Shown here: one piece after another, positions 25,980 through 34,746 of the stretch
Numbering within the stretch: the stretch's first letter is position 1
How the letters are laid out: each line of letters begins with the position of its first letter
Assembly (NCBI GenBank): GCA_963677015.1
Contig: OY781533.1
Span: 1,178,001-1,242,000 of the forward strand
Length of the DNA stretch: 64,000 nt
Reading direction: 5' to 3'
Source: G963556115 sp963677015
GTDB lineage: Bacteria; Planctomycetota; SZUA-567
The notes under the pieces: generated by a model
Told to the model about the DNA's origin: nothing
What the model saw: only the letters and a program-made list of their open reading frames with translations
The model's database searches: none
Position numbers and translations under genes: made by a program

Positions 25980-27086
25980 ATGAAAAAAATATCCTATTCA
26001 GTATCTGTTATCTTGTTTGCGGCGGTGCTCTGTGTGTCTGTGGCTTCTTCTGCAATGGCTTGTACTGGTTTTTTCTCTAAAACTCAGGATGGTTCGGTTG
26101 TATATGCCAGAACCATGGAGTTTGGCATGGATTTGCAGTCGGAGGTAGTGGCTGTCGCCAAAGGGCATAAATACACGGGAACAACCCCTGACGGTAAAGG
26201 TGGTGCTGAATGGGACGCGAAATATAATTTTATCGGGATGAATTTTTTTGGTACCGATATGGTTGCAGATGGCATGAATGATGCCGGACTTCAGGGAGGT
26301 CTGTTTTATTTTGCTCATCAGGCCAAGTATGCTGATCAGTCACCGGAGAATGCAGGAAAGGCAATTGCCCCTGAAGAATTTGTAACCTGGGCTCTAAGTA
26401 CCTGTAAGGATGTAGCTGATCTTGAAGCTCATTATAAAGATGTGGTCTTGGTGAATACCGTCAATAAGTTTATGAAGATTATTCCGCCGCTGCATTATCT
26501 TTTTGTGGATAAAAACGGGGACTCACTGGTGCTGGAGTTTTTGGCGGATGGAATAAAGTTACAGCGTAATCCCGCCGGTGTTTTTACCAATAATCCAGAG
26601 TTTTCATGGCATCTGACAAATTTACGTAACTATATCGGTCTGAGCAATGAAAATCACGGTGCGGTAAAGGTCAATGATTATGAGCTTGCTCCTTTCGGGC
26701 AGGGAACTGGGATGGTAGGTCTGCCGGGGGATAGTACTTCTCCTTCACGTTTTGTACGGGCGTTTTTCACCCTGGCCGGGGTAAAACCTTTTGCAACAGC
26801 TGACGAAGGACTTGATAAACTTATGCGTATAATCAAGGATTTTTATATTACCAAGGGTTCGGTTGTTGAAAATGATTCGGGGAAAAAGACTGATGAATTC
26901 ACCGAGTACGAGGTATTCAAGGATTTGAATTCATTTGTAATGTATCTGGATACCTATGATAATCTGAATATTCGTAAGATTGATGGGCGTAAAATTGATT
27001 TCAGTAAAGCAGAAGTACAGGTTATAAAACTGCAGAAATACGGTAAATTTGCAGATATCACTGGTGATATCAGTGCGCTGAAATAG
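25980..27086 (+). CDS. Exported choloylglycine hydrolase/penicillin V acylase-family Ntn hydrolase
   Basis: 368 residues from ATG 25980 (an ATG three bases earlier is equivalent). The signal peptide ends SSAMA and is followed directly by Cys28-Thr-Gly-Phe. In this family a Cys at the mature N-terminus is the nucleophile, so signal cleavage would also activate the enzyme. Other family landmarks: RTMEFGMDL, GMNDAGLQGGLFYF, LEFLADGIKLQRNP, VFTNNPEF and SRFVRAFF. The family hydrolyses non-peptide C-N bonds of bile salts, penicillin V or N-acyl-homoserine lactones, and sequence alone does not tell which. The gene stands alone. Confidence 0.9.
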   Translation: MKKISYSVSVILFAAVLCVSVASSAMACTGFFSKTQDGSVVYARTMEFGMDLQSEVVAVAKGHKYTGTTPDGKGGAEWDAKYNFIGMNFFGTDMVADGMNDAGLQGGLFYFAHQAKYADQSPENAGKAIAPEEFVTWALSTCKDVADLEAHYKDVVLVNTVNKFMKIIPPLHYLFVDKNGDSLVLEFLADGIKLQRNPAGVFTNNPEFSWHLTNLRNYIGLSNENHGAVKVNDYELAPFGQGTGMVGLPGDSTSPSRFVRAFFTLAGVKPFATADEGLDKLMRIIKDFYITKGSVVENDSGKKTDEFTEYEVFKDLNSFVMYLDTYDNLNIRKIDGRKIDFSKAEVQVIKLQKYGKFADITGDISALK

Positions 27087-27193
27087 CGGTAAGTTATATT
27101 CGGCGGTTGAATGTTAGAAACTTAAACAATTAATAAGCGGTTTTTTTTATATCATTGTAATCAACGGCATGTTGAGATAAAAAGGAGAGGAAG

Positions 27194-28945
27194 TTGAAAG
27201 AGTTACTTTCTGGAAATCAGGCAATTGCCAGAGGGGCATGGGAAGCAGGGGTAAAGTTAGCTGCAGGTTACCCTGGAACTCCATCTACAGAGATTCTTGA
27301 GAATATTGTTCAGTATAAGAATGATCTGCATTGTGAGTGGGCTCCGAATGAAAAGGTTGCTTTTGAAGTTGCTGTAGGCGCCAGTTTCGCCGGTGCCAGA
27401 GCTATTGTCACTATGAAGCATGTAGGCTTGAATGTTGCGGCGGATCCGCTTATGACCTTTGCCATGAGTGGTGCTGTTGGCGGAATGCTGATAGTTGTTG
27501 CTGATGACCCTGGCATGCATTCATCACAGAATGAGCAGGATTCCCGTAATTGGGGTCCTTTTGCCAAGATTCCGGTATTGGAACCTGCAGATTCACAGGA
27601 AGCCAAGGATTTTGTAAAGATTGGACTGGAGCTTTCGGAGAAGTATGAGACTCCGGTTATCCTCCGGACTTGTACACGTATCTCGCATTCAAGATCACTT
27701 GTTGAATTGCGCGACCGTGAAGAATCAGCTCGAGAGGTCGACTTTAAGAAGGACCCACCGCGCTATGTCGCTATCCCGGCATGGGCCAGAAAGATGCGGA
27801 TAAAAGTCGAACAGCGGTTATATAAGTTAATGGCTGAGGCCGAAAAAAATCCAATTAACCGTCTTGAGCTTAACAGTAAGGAGCTTGGGGTTATTGCAGG
27901 TAGTGCAACATATCAGTATGTCAAGGATATATTTAAGGATGCTAGTGTCTTCAAACTTGGCATGTCGTATCCTCTGCCGGAAGAGAAAATCAGAGAATTT
28001 GCCGGTAAGGTTGATAAGCTGCTTATCGTTGAGGAACTGGATAATATCATTGAGACTCAGGTCAAGGCCTGGGGCATAAAATGCCATGGTCGTGATGTTG
28101 TTCCTGGAATTGGTGAACATACTCCGGGGTGTATTCGTGAGGTTAAAGCCAAACTCGAAGAGACTAAAATTATTCAGCCTGAACCTGTAGCTGAAAGCCT
28201 GGATCTGCCGCCACGACCACCGGTTCTCTGTCCGGGATGTCCGCATCGCGGAACCTTTGCCGCTCTTAAAAAATATGATGTTGCGGTTATGGGTGATATT
28301 GGCTGTTATAGTCTGGGAACTCTTCCGCCACTTGCAAGTCTCGATTCTATTCTTTGTATGGGTGGATCTATACCTATGGCGCACGGTATGCAGCAGGTTG
28401 GTGAGAAGAAATACTGCGTCGGGCTGCTCGGAGACTCAACCTTCTTCCATTCCGGTATGACCGGTATTGCCAATACCGCGTATAATAAGGGGAATTCAAC
28501 TACTATTGTCGTGGATAACCGGACAACAGCTATGACCGGGCATCAGGAAAATCCTGGAACCGGTAAGACTCTGGAGGGTGAAGAGACTCAGGAATTATCT
28601 ATCGAAGCTATTGCCAGAGCCTGTGGTTATAAACGTGTACGTACGGCCAATCCGTATAACATGAAGGAAATGAATGATGTCCTGGGTGAAGAGCTGCCTG
28701 CTGAAGAGCCGTCACTTATTGTTGTTAAAGCGGTTTGTCCGCTGTATGCCAGAAAGAATGTCGGGCCTAAACAGAAGATATCACATGATGCTTGTGTTAA
28801 CTGTAAAGCTTGTTTGAAACTTGGCTGTCCGGCAATAGAAGCAAAAGATGGTATGAAGCCGACTATTAATCCACTTTTATGCTGGGGTTGTGATCTTTGT
28901 GCTCAGGTTTGTCCAAAAGGGGCTATATCAGATGCTGAAAAGTAG
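27194..28945 (+). CDS. iorA: Indolepyruvate:ferredoxin oxidoreductase, alpha subunit
   Basis: 583 residues, starting at TTG 27194 directly behind AAAGGAGAGG. It oxidatively decarboxylates aryl-pyruvates (from Trp, Phe, Tyr transamination) to aryl-acetyl-CoA with reduction of ferredoxin, or runs in reverse. Visible parts: pyrimidine-binding domain (LLSGNQAIARGAWEAG, YPGTPSTEI), TPP-binding domain (PVLCPGCPHRG, MGDIGCYSLG, GDSTFFHSGMTG) and a C-terminal 2[4Fe-4S] ferredoxin domain with CVNCKACLKLGCP and CWGCDLCAQVCP. It pairs with iorB 58 bases downstream. It indicates an anaerobic or at least ferredoxin-based metabolism. Confidence 0.95.
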   Translation: MKELLSGNQAIARGAWEAGVKLAAGYPGTPSTEILENIVQYKNDLHCEWAPNEKVAFEVAVGASFAGARAIVTMKHVGLNVAADPLMTFAMSGAVGGMLIVVADDPGMHSSQNEQDSRNWGPFAKIPVLEPADSQEAKDFVKIGLELSEKYETPVILRTCTRISHSRSLVELRDREESAREVDFKKDPPRYVAIPAWARKMRIKVEQRLYKLMAEAEKNPINRLELNSKELGVIAGSATYQYVKDIFKDASVFKLGMSYPLPEEKIREFAGKVDKLLIVEELDNIIETQVKAWGIKCHGRDVVPGIGEHTPGCIREVKAKLEETKIIQPEPVAESLDLPPRPPVLCPGCPHRGTFAALKKYDVAVMGDIGCYSLGTLPPLASLDSILCMGGSIPMAHGMQQVGEKKYCVGLLGDSTFFHSGMTGIANTAYNKGNSTTIVVDNRTTAMTGHQENPGTGKTLEGEETQELSIEAIARACGYKRVRTANPYNMKEMNDVLGEELPAEEPSLIVVKAVCPLYARKNVGPKQKISHDACVNCKACLKLGCPAIEAKDGMKPTINPLLCWGCDLCAQVCPKGAISDAEK

Positions 28946-29003
28946 TCACATCTGTTGACTTTTTTGATAATGACGACAACTTGATATAATGGAGTATGAT
29001 ATA

Positions 29004-29579
29004 ATGAGTGATACAATTAGTGTTGTTCTTGTAGGCGTTGGAGGGCAGGGAATTCTGCTGGCTAGTGAGATTCTGGCACAGACCGCAATGCTTGCCGGCT
29101 ATGATGTTAAGACCAATGAAGTTCATGGAATGGCTCAGCGCGGTGGTTCGGTGATGGCTCAGGTGAGATATGGCCGTAAGGTTTACAGTCCACTTATTGA
29201 GGAAGGAACTGCGGTTGCTCTGGCTTCACTTGAAGAGATCGAAGGTTTACGGGCGGCACATTATCTGAAAAATGGCGGTTTGGCTGTGGTTAGTACGCAG
29301 CAGGTAGTACCAGTGACTGTAAGCTCAGGTGGTGCAGAGTATCCAAGTGATGCCAAGCAGCGTCTTGCAAAAGTTTTTTCAAATCTGAAGCTGGTAGAAG
29401 CTGTGAGTCTTGCTGAAGAGAGCGGCAATGCTAAGGCCGCAAATGTTGCGGTGATGGGCGCACTGTCCAATGGTCTTGAATTTTCAGAGGAGCTTTGGAT
29501 TCAGGCAATAAAGAAGTCGGTAAAACCGGCTTTTGTCGATCTGAACATTGAGGTATTTAAAAAAGCGCGAGCGATGTAA
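29004..29579 (+). CDS. iorB: Indolepyruvate:ferredoxin oxidoreductase, beta subunit
   Basis: 191 residues from ATG 29004, nine bases after GGAG. An ATG at 28989 in frame has no SD. It forms the gamma-type domain of the 2-oxoacid oxidoreductase: VGVGGQGILLASEIL binds substrate/CoA, and TNEVHGMAQRGGSVMAQVRYG is the family signature. The length is standard. It works as a heteromer with IorA, and a terminator follows. Confidence 0.94.
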   Translation: MSDTISVVLVGVGGQGILLASEILAQTAMLAGYDVKTNEVHGMAQRGGSVMAQVRYGRKVYSPLIEEGTAVALASLEEIEGLRAAHYLKNGGLAVVSTQQVVPVTVSSGGAEYPSDAKQRLAKVFSNLKLVEAVSLAEESGNAKAANVAVMGALSNGLEFSEELWIQAIKKSVKPAFVDLNIEVFKKARAM

Positions 29580-29977
29580 CAATTTTGTAACACGAACAAC
29601 ATTGTTAGTATATTCAGCAGCACTTCTTTTGAAGTGCTGCTATTTTTGTAAGATACTAGTGGTCAAAATTGTTTTTAGAAGTCATAGAATAAAATTTTGC
29701 TTTTGGGTGTTTTTTTCTTAACTTCAGTATAGATAATTTGTTATAATAACAACATATTTGTATTATTATGCGCATTGGTATAGTTTACTGATTCGGAGCA
29801 AATTCTTTTAGAGTTGATAAATAAGATAAGTGTAATAATAATTTGCTGAAATAACGTTTGTTTTACAGTTGGGTGATCGGTTTAAGGTGCTAAAATTGTA
29901 GTGGAATTACAAAAAAGTAAGGTAAAAGTATGCTTTAAATACAAAATTGTATTATTTTGCGAGTGTAACAATTTTGT
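29579..29977. repeat. Repeated 9-mer ACAATTTTG/CAAAATTGT and palindrome in the amtB upstream region
   Basis: Exact copies lie at 29579-29587 (+), 29664-29672 (-), 29942-29950 (-) and 29968-29976 (+), with a one-mismatch copy at 29890-29898 (-). The third and fourth form an inverted repeat with 10-base arms and a 17-base spacer. A separate perfect 15-base palindrome, TTGTTATAATAACAA, lies at 29738-29752. The region from 29580 to 30187 holds no gene that I can support. Confidence 0.5.
29616..29647 (+). terminator. Rho-independent terminator after iorB
   Basis: AGCAGCACTTC (29616-29626), loop TTTT, GAAGTGCTGCT (29631-29641), then ATTTTTG. An 11-bp perfect stem. Confidence 0.9.
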
Positions 29978-30060
29978 TTTAATTCTTTAAAATATATAAA
30001 CAAATTTAACGTATTGAATTACAAAGAGTTATGTGTGTAGTGTGGTGTCTCTTCTGAAAC

Positions 30061-30075
30061 TGGTACATAAATTGT
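30061..30075 (+). promoter_or_regulatory. Possible sigma54 (-24/-12) promoter for amtB
   Basis: TGGTAC, five bases, TTGT. Spacing matches the consensus TGGCAC-N5-TTGC exactly, with two C-to-T differences, one of them in the -12 GC. A start about 12 bases downstream would give a leader of about 100 bases. Nitrogen-assimilation genes often use sigma54, but no NtrC-type dyad was found. Confidence 0.3.
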
Positions 30076-30187
30076 TATAAATAGAAGCGATACTTATTTG
30101 TTTATTAAATTGTATGTAGAAATGCAGTTTTGTTTTTGTTTATTGTTTTTTGCTTTCTGTTCCGATTATTGTCAAAGGAGAAACGTT

Positions 30188-31534
30188 ATGTTTGAAACAA
30201 ACAAGAAAGTGAGTGTTAAGGCCGGTATGCTTGCACTTGTGGGTGCGCTGGCTTTAGGGGGAAGTGCTTTTGCTGGCGATGAGCCGACAGCAGCTGACGT
30301 TCAGAACAACCTAGATATTGTCTGGACAGCTGTAGCCGCATTTTTGGTGTTCTTTATGCAGCCAGGTTTTGCAATGGTTGAAACAGGTTTTACCCGTGCA
30401 AAAAATGCTTGTAATATCATTATGAAAAACGTAATGGATTTTGCTGTTGGATCAATCGCGTGGTGGGCTATCGGTTTTGGTCTCATGTTCGGTATGGGGT
30501 CAGGATACTTTGGTGGCGGTTCAAACCTTTTCTCCAGTGATTTCACCAATGGTTCTTCACTTGACTGGACTTTCTTTATCTTCCAGTGCGTGTTCGCCGG
30601 AACTGCCGCTACAATTGTATCAGGTGCTATGGCTGAACGTACTAAATTCTCAAGCTATCTACTCTACAGTGTATTTATCTGTGCTCTTATTTATCCAATC
30701 AGTGGTCACTGGTACTGGGGCGGACTGTTCGGCGGCGGAGAGAACGGTTTTGGTAATGGTTTCATGTGGGATATGGGCTTCCTTGATTTTGCCGGTTCTA
30801 CTGTTGTACATAGTTGTGGCGGTTGGATTGCTCTTGCTGGTGCGATCTGTCTTGGTGCTCGTACCGGAAAATATGGTCCAGATAAGAAGAGTAAGGCTAT
30901 TCAGGGTCACAACATTCCTCTGGCTGCTCTTGGTGTATTTATCCTCTGGTTCGGCTGGTTCGGATTTAACCCAGGTTCAACAACAGCAGGTGGCCCAAGC
31001 ATCGGTTATATCGCTGTAACTACCAACCTTGCTGCTGCCGGTGGTGCTGTTGCTGCAATGTTTGCCAGCTGGATTCGTTTCGGCAAGCCTGATATCTCAA
31101 TGACTCTTAACGGTGTTCTTGCAGGTCTTGTAGCTATTACTGCTGGTTGTGACTGTGTAACCTTCGGTGGTGCTCTTGTTATCGGTCTGGTTGCTGGTGT
31201 ACTTGTTGTTGTTGCTGTTGAATTCATCGATAAGGTTCTCAAGATTGATGACCCTGTAGGTGCTGTAAGTGTTCACGGTGTCTGCGGTGCATGGGGTACA
31301 ATCGGTTTGAGTTTCTTCCACGCTGAGAGTTCTTTCGCTGATCTTATTGGTACTCAGGTTATCGGTGTCTTGATAATGTTTGTCTGGGCGTTCGGATGTG
31401 GTATGATTCTCTTCAGCATCCTGAAAGCTACTGTTGGTCTGCGTACTAACCGTGAAGAAGAACTGCGCGGTATGGATATTGCAGAACATGGTAACGAAGC
31501 TTACAGCGGATTCCAGATTTTCAATAATATCTAA
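30188..31534 (+). CDS. amtB: Ammonium transporter with cleavable signal peptide
   Basis: 448 residues from ATG 30188 behind AAAGGAG (30174-30180). An N-terminal signal peptide (GMLALVGALALGGSAFAGDE) is followed by eleven membrane helices. The twin-histidine pore residues sit in STVVHSCGGW (about residue 206) and VSVHGVCGAWG (about 361), with FAMVETGFTRAKN at the first helix and PLAALGVFILWFGWFGFNPG in the middle. It conducts ammonia/ammonium and is blocked by an unmodified PII protein, whose gene is next. Codon choice (many GCT, GGT and C-ending codons) suggests high expression. Confidence 0.96.
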   Translation: MFETNKKVSVKAGMLALVGALALGGSAFAGDEPTAADVQNNLDIVWTAVAAFLVFFMQPGFAMVETGFTRAKNACNIIMKNVMDFAVGSIAWWAIGFGLMFGMGSGYFGGGSNLFSSDFTNGSSLDWTFFIFQCVFAGTAATIVSGAMAERTKFSSYLLYSVFICALIYPISGHWYWGGLFGGGENGFGNGFMWDMGFLDFAGSTVVHSCGGWIALAGAICLGARTGKYGPDKKSKAIQGHNIPLAALGVFILWFGWFGFNPGSTTAGGPSIGYIAVTTNLAAAGGAVAAMFASWIRFGKPDISMTLNGVLAGLVAITAGCDCVTFGGALVIGLVAGVLVVVAVEFIDKVLKIDDPVGAVSVHGVCGAWGTIGLSFFHAESSFADLIGTQVIGVLIMFVWAFGCGMILFSILKATVGLRTNREEELRGMDIAEHGNEAYSGFQIFNNI

Positions 31535-31554
31535 GACATTTTGTCTGCCTTCCT

Positions 31555-31619
31555 TCGAAAGCGGCCTCCAACCTACACTACACATAATTGTTCATGATTC
31601 ACCCGGTGTCCGCTTTCGA
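31555..31619 (+). promoter_or_regulatory. Long-loop hairpin between amtB and the PII gene
   Basis: TCGAAAGCGG (31555-31564) is the exact complement of CCGCTTTCGA (31610-31619), separated by 45 bases and followed by TTTATTT. It may act as an inefficient terminator or attenuator that sets amtB to glnB ratio, or as an RNA processing site. Confidence 0.45.
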
Positions 31620-31734
31620 TTTATTTAACTTAATCAACAATTAATTAAGATTAATCTGGCGAAATTCGCAAGCATGTTTTATAATCCATATACATCTTTG
31701 AATATCTCGCACAGACTTAACGAAAGGAATAAAC

Positions 31735-32076
31735 ATGAAACTGATAATAGCGTATATTCAACCTGAAAGATTGAATGATGTAAAGCAGAAGCTTTATGCT
31801 GCTGATATCCTAAAGATGTCTGTTACAAATGCTTTGGGTTGCGGACAGCAGGGCGGATATCACGAATCATATCGTGGTGTTGATATTGAAGTAAATCTAC
31901 TCAAGAAGGTGCGTCTTGAAATTGCGGTTAATGCTGAATTTGTTGATAAAACAATCAATGCAATTATCGAAGGTGCCCGTACCGGTAATATCGGCGATGG
32001 TAAGATCTTTGTTACAAGCCTTGAAGAATGCTACCGCATTCGTACAGGTGAGAAAGGCCAGGAGGCCATTGGTTAA
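31735..32076 (+). CDS. glnB: Nitrogen regulatory protein PII
   Basis: 113 residues. It is the trimeric sensor of ATP/ADP and 2-oxoglutarate that binds AmtB. Family blocks: MKLIIAYIQPERLNDVKQKL, T-loop GYHESYRGVDIEVNL, B-loop TGNIGDGKIFV and C-loop RIRTGE. Tyr46 is kept but the uridylylation position 51 is Ile, so the usual UMP switch is impossible. Linkage directly behind amtB makes it GlnK-like in role. GAAAGGA precedes the ATG. Hairpin-forming AGCGACTCTG/CAGGGTCGCT at 32101-32128 follows but has only a weak T-run. Confidence 0.95.
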   Translation: MKLIIAYIQPERLNDVKQKLYAADILKMSVTNALGCGQQGGYHESYRGVDIEVNLLKKVRLEIAVNAEFVDKTINAIIEGARTGNIGDGKIFVTSLEECYRIRTGEKGQEAIG

Positions 32077-32100
32077 TTCTCTTTGCCGATCAAATTTCGC

Positions 32101-32128
32101 AGCGACTCTGATTAATTTCAGGGTCGCT
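32101..32128 (+). terminator. Hairpin downstream of the PII gene, weak terminator candidate
   Basis: AGCGACTCTG pairs with CAGGGTCGCT (one G-U) around ATTAATTT, then TCTGAT, a poor T-run. The remaining 32129-32394 leader of glnN contains TTGACA (32266 region) without a good -10, and a small GGG..CCC hairpin near 32285-32303. No known riboswitch was recognised. Confidence 0.35.
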
Positions 32129-32394
32129 TCTGATAATTATAGGGAGAGGGAAACTACTTTTGTGTAGGAGATACACAAGGGTTGAAATATGCTTCTTTTA
32201 GGAGTTTATGCTGAGAAAATAAAATAATAAAGCTTCTTGGAAAATTACCCCATTTGTGATATAAATTGACATGTAAGTAGAAACTTTGGGCGAGCACCCA
32301 AGTAAGCTTGTGTATATGTATTTTAATAATAAAGTTATATTTTAAATGAAAAATGGGTTTCATTTAGTACTGTTTTTAGAGGAGAAAAGGAATA

Positions 32395-34497
32395 ATGAGT
32401 ATAAAAAATGTTACTGAAATCTTTGGTGACTATGTATTCAATGATGAAATCATGCGTGAACGTCTGCCAAAGAACGTTTACAAGAAGCTTGCAAAGACCA
32501 TCGAAGAGTCTCATGAGCTTGATTCTTCAATTGCGGATGTCGTTGCTAATGCAATGAAGGACTGGGCAATCGAGAAGGGTGCTACCCACTACTGCCACTG
32601 GTTCCAGCCAATGACTGGCGTTACCGCTGAAAAGCATGACAGTTTTATTAATATTAACTCTGACGGCTCTGTAATCATGGAGTTCTCTGGTAAGCAGCTG
32701 ATCCAGGGTGAGCCTGATGCTTCAAGTTTCCCAAGTGGCGGTATACGCGCTACTTTCGAGGCTCGTGGTTATACTGCCTGGGATTGCACCAGCCCAGTAT
32801 TTATCAAGAAGGACGGTGATAACACAACTCTGTTTATTCCATGTGCTTTCGTCAGTTACACCGGTGACGTTCTCGATAAGAAAACTCCTCTTCTCCGTTC
32901 TATGGACGCACTTTCCAAGCAGGCTATCAGAGTATTGCACGCTATGGGTAAGAAGAGCAAGAGAATTATCGCTACTCTAGGTGCTGAACAGGAATACTTC
33001 CTCATCGATGAAGCTTATGTTGAGCAGCGTCTCGACCTTATGATCTGTGGCCGTACTCTCTTTGGTGCTCCTCCTTCAAAGGGACAGGATCTATGTGACC
33101 ACTACTTCGGATCAATCGAAGAGCGAATCGCCAGCTATATGTCAGAGATCAATGCTGAACTCTGGAAACTTGGTGTTTCTGCTAAAACTCAGCATAATGA
33201 AGTAGCTCCTGCGCAGTATGAGCTCGCTCCAATCTATGCTACTCTTAATGTTGCAACCGACCATAACCAGCTGACAATGGAAATTATGCAGAAGATTGCC
33301 CGTCGTCACGGTTTCTACTGTCTGCTGCACGAAAAGCCATTCCACAATATGAATGGTTCTGGTAAGCACAATAACTGGGCTATAATGACCAATGATGGTG
33401 TAAACCTTCTTGATCCAGGTGATAACCCACAGGAAAACGCTATCTTCCTCGTATTCCTTGCTGCTATCGTTAAGGCTGTTGATGATTATGCACCACTTCT
33501 ACGTGCAAGTGTTGCTTCTTCCAGCAATGACTGTCGTCTTGGCGGTCACGAAGCACCTCCAGCTATCATCAGTATCTTCCTTGGTGATCAGCTCAACAAG
33601 GTTGTTTCTTCTATTGCTAACGGTACCAAACTTGAAGGTAACGACGGCAAGCCTATGACTCTGGGTGTAAGTACTCTTCCACCTCTGCCAAAGGATGCTA
33701 CTGATAGAAACCGTACCTCTCCATTCGCCTTCACTGGCAATAAGTTTGAGTTCCGTATGGCTGGTTCACTTATCAACACCAGTGGTCCTAACTTCGTCCT
33801 CAACACTATTGTTGCAGAAACTCTGTGTCAGTTTGCTGATGAGATGGAGAAGGCTGGTGATGTCAACGCTGCTGCTCAGGCTCTTTGTCAAAAGACCTTC
33901 AAAGAGCATGAACGCATCATTTTCAATGGTGACAACTACTCTGCTGAATGGCCGGTTGAAGCTGAAAAGAGAGGTTTGCCAAATCTTGGTAATTCTCCTG
34001 ACGCTTTTGCCTGCATGGCTGAAGATTATGTCAAGGATGTATTCTCTAAGCACGCAGTACTCAGCAATACTGAACTTGCTGCCCGTCTTGAGATCCTTCT
34101 TGATACTTATGCACAGAATGTTCTTATTGAAGGTCGTACTGCTCTTACTATGGCAAACAGAACTCTTATGCCAGCAGTTATGGATTACGCTTCACGCCTT
34201 GCCGGTTCAATCGTTGCTGTTAAGGAGAGTGGTGCTGATGCTTCAGTCTTCTCAGCACGTCTGGAGAAGGTAACTGCTCTGATCGCTGAGTTCCAGGCTG
34301 GTGTTGAGGAACTTGCAGCTGCTGTTGCTGAGGTTGAAGGTGCTGAATGTGCTAAGTGTATGGCTCTAGGCGCTCGTGACAAGGTTCTTGTTGCAATGGG
34401 CAAGACCAGAGCTGCTGTTGATACTCTCGAAGAGATTGTTGACGGTGACATGTGGCCTCTTCCAACATATAATGAAATGCTTTACGCTCGCGGTTAA
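32395..34497 (+). CDS. glnN: Glutamine synthetase type III
   Basis: 700 residues, the size of GSIII rather than the 450-470 of GSI. It makes glutamine from glutamate, ammonia and ATP as a dodecamer. Visible: LGAEQEYFLID (metal/glutamate), HNEVAPAQYELAPIYA, the ATP-site HxNGSGKHNNW-like block (FHNMNGSGKHNNWAI) and RNRTSPFAFTGNKFEFRMAGS. GSIII is common in Bacteroidetes, cyanobacteria and PVC bacteria. GAGGAGAAAAGGA is a strong ribosome-binding site. Codon use is like that of amtB, suggesting abundant protein. Together with amtB and PII it forms an ammonium-assimilation block. Confidence 0.97.
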   Translation: MSIKNVTEIFGDYVFNDEIMRERLPKNVYKKLAKTIEESHELDSSIADVVANAMKDWAIEKGATHYCHWFQPMTGVTAEKHDSFININSDGSVIMEFSGKQLIQGEPDASSFPSGGIRATFEARGYTAWDCTSPVFIKKDGDNTTLFIPCAFVSYTGDVLDKKTPLLRSMDALSKQAIRVLHAMGKKSKRIIATLGAEQEYFLIDEAYVEQRLDLMICGRTLFGAPPSKGQDLCDHYFGSIEERIASYMSEINAELWKLGVSAKTQHNEVAPAQYELAPIYATLNVATDHNQLTMEIMQKIARRHGFYCLLHEKPFHNMNGSGKHNNWAIMTNDGVNLLDPGDNPQENAIFLVFLAAIVKAVDDYAPLLRASVASSSNDCRLGGHEAPPAIISIFLGDQLNKVVSSIANGTKLEGNDGKPMTLGVSTLPPLPKDATDRNRTSPFAFTGNKFEFRMAGSLINTSGPNFVLNTIVAETLCQFADEMEKAGDVNAAAQALCQKTFKEHERIIFNGDNYSAEWPVEAEKRGLPNLGNSPDAFACMAEDYVKDVFSKHAVLSNTELAARLEILLDTYAQNVLIEGRTALTMANRTLMPAVMDYASRLAGSIVAVKESGADASVFSARLEKVTALIAEFQAGVEELAAAVAEVEGAECAKCMALGARDKVLVAMGKTRAAVDTLEEIVDGDMWPLPTYNEMLYARG

Positions 34498-34522
34498 TTC
34501 TGCCGTTAAAGCTTTAAGTTTA

Positions 34523-34554
34523 GGGACAGAGCTATTTGCTCTGTCCTTTTTTGT
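34523..34554 (+). terminator. Rho-independent terminator after glnN
   Basis: GGACAGAGC (34524-34532), loop TATTT, GCTCTGTCC (34538-34546), then TTTTTTG. Confidence 0.9.
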
Positions 34555-34746
34555 TTTGAGTAAGGCAAGGAAGATCAGAATATAGCGGAGTAGCTATTTT
34601 GTTCAGGTAATTCTTATACTATTAAACAGAATTAATGCGTAATTATAAGCTGCTGTGTTGTGAAATAATAGTAAGTCTTGAGTAATAAGAAATTTGTGCC
34701 GATAAAACAGTGTAAGTAATCGACTTTTCTTTGAATGAGGTTTGTA

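Noticed and set aside
32077..32394. Glutamine riboswitch (glnA or downstream-peptide motif) before glnN
   Set aside because: The expected conserved core was not found. Only short hairpins are visible.
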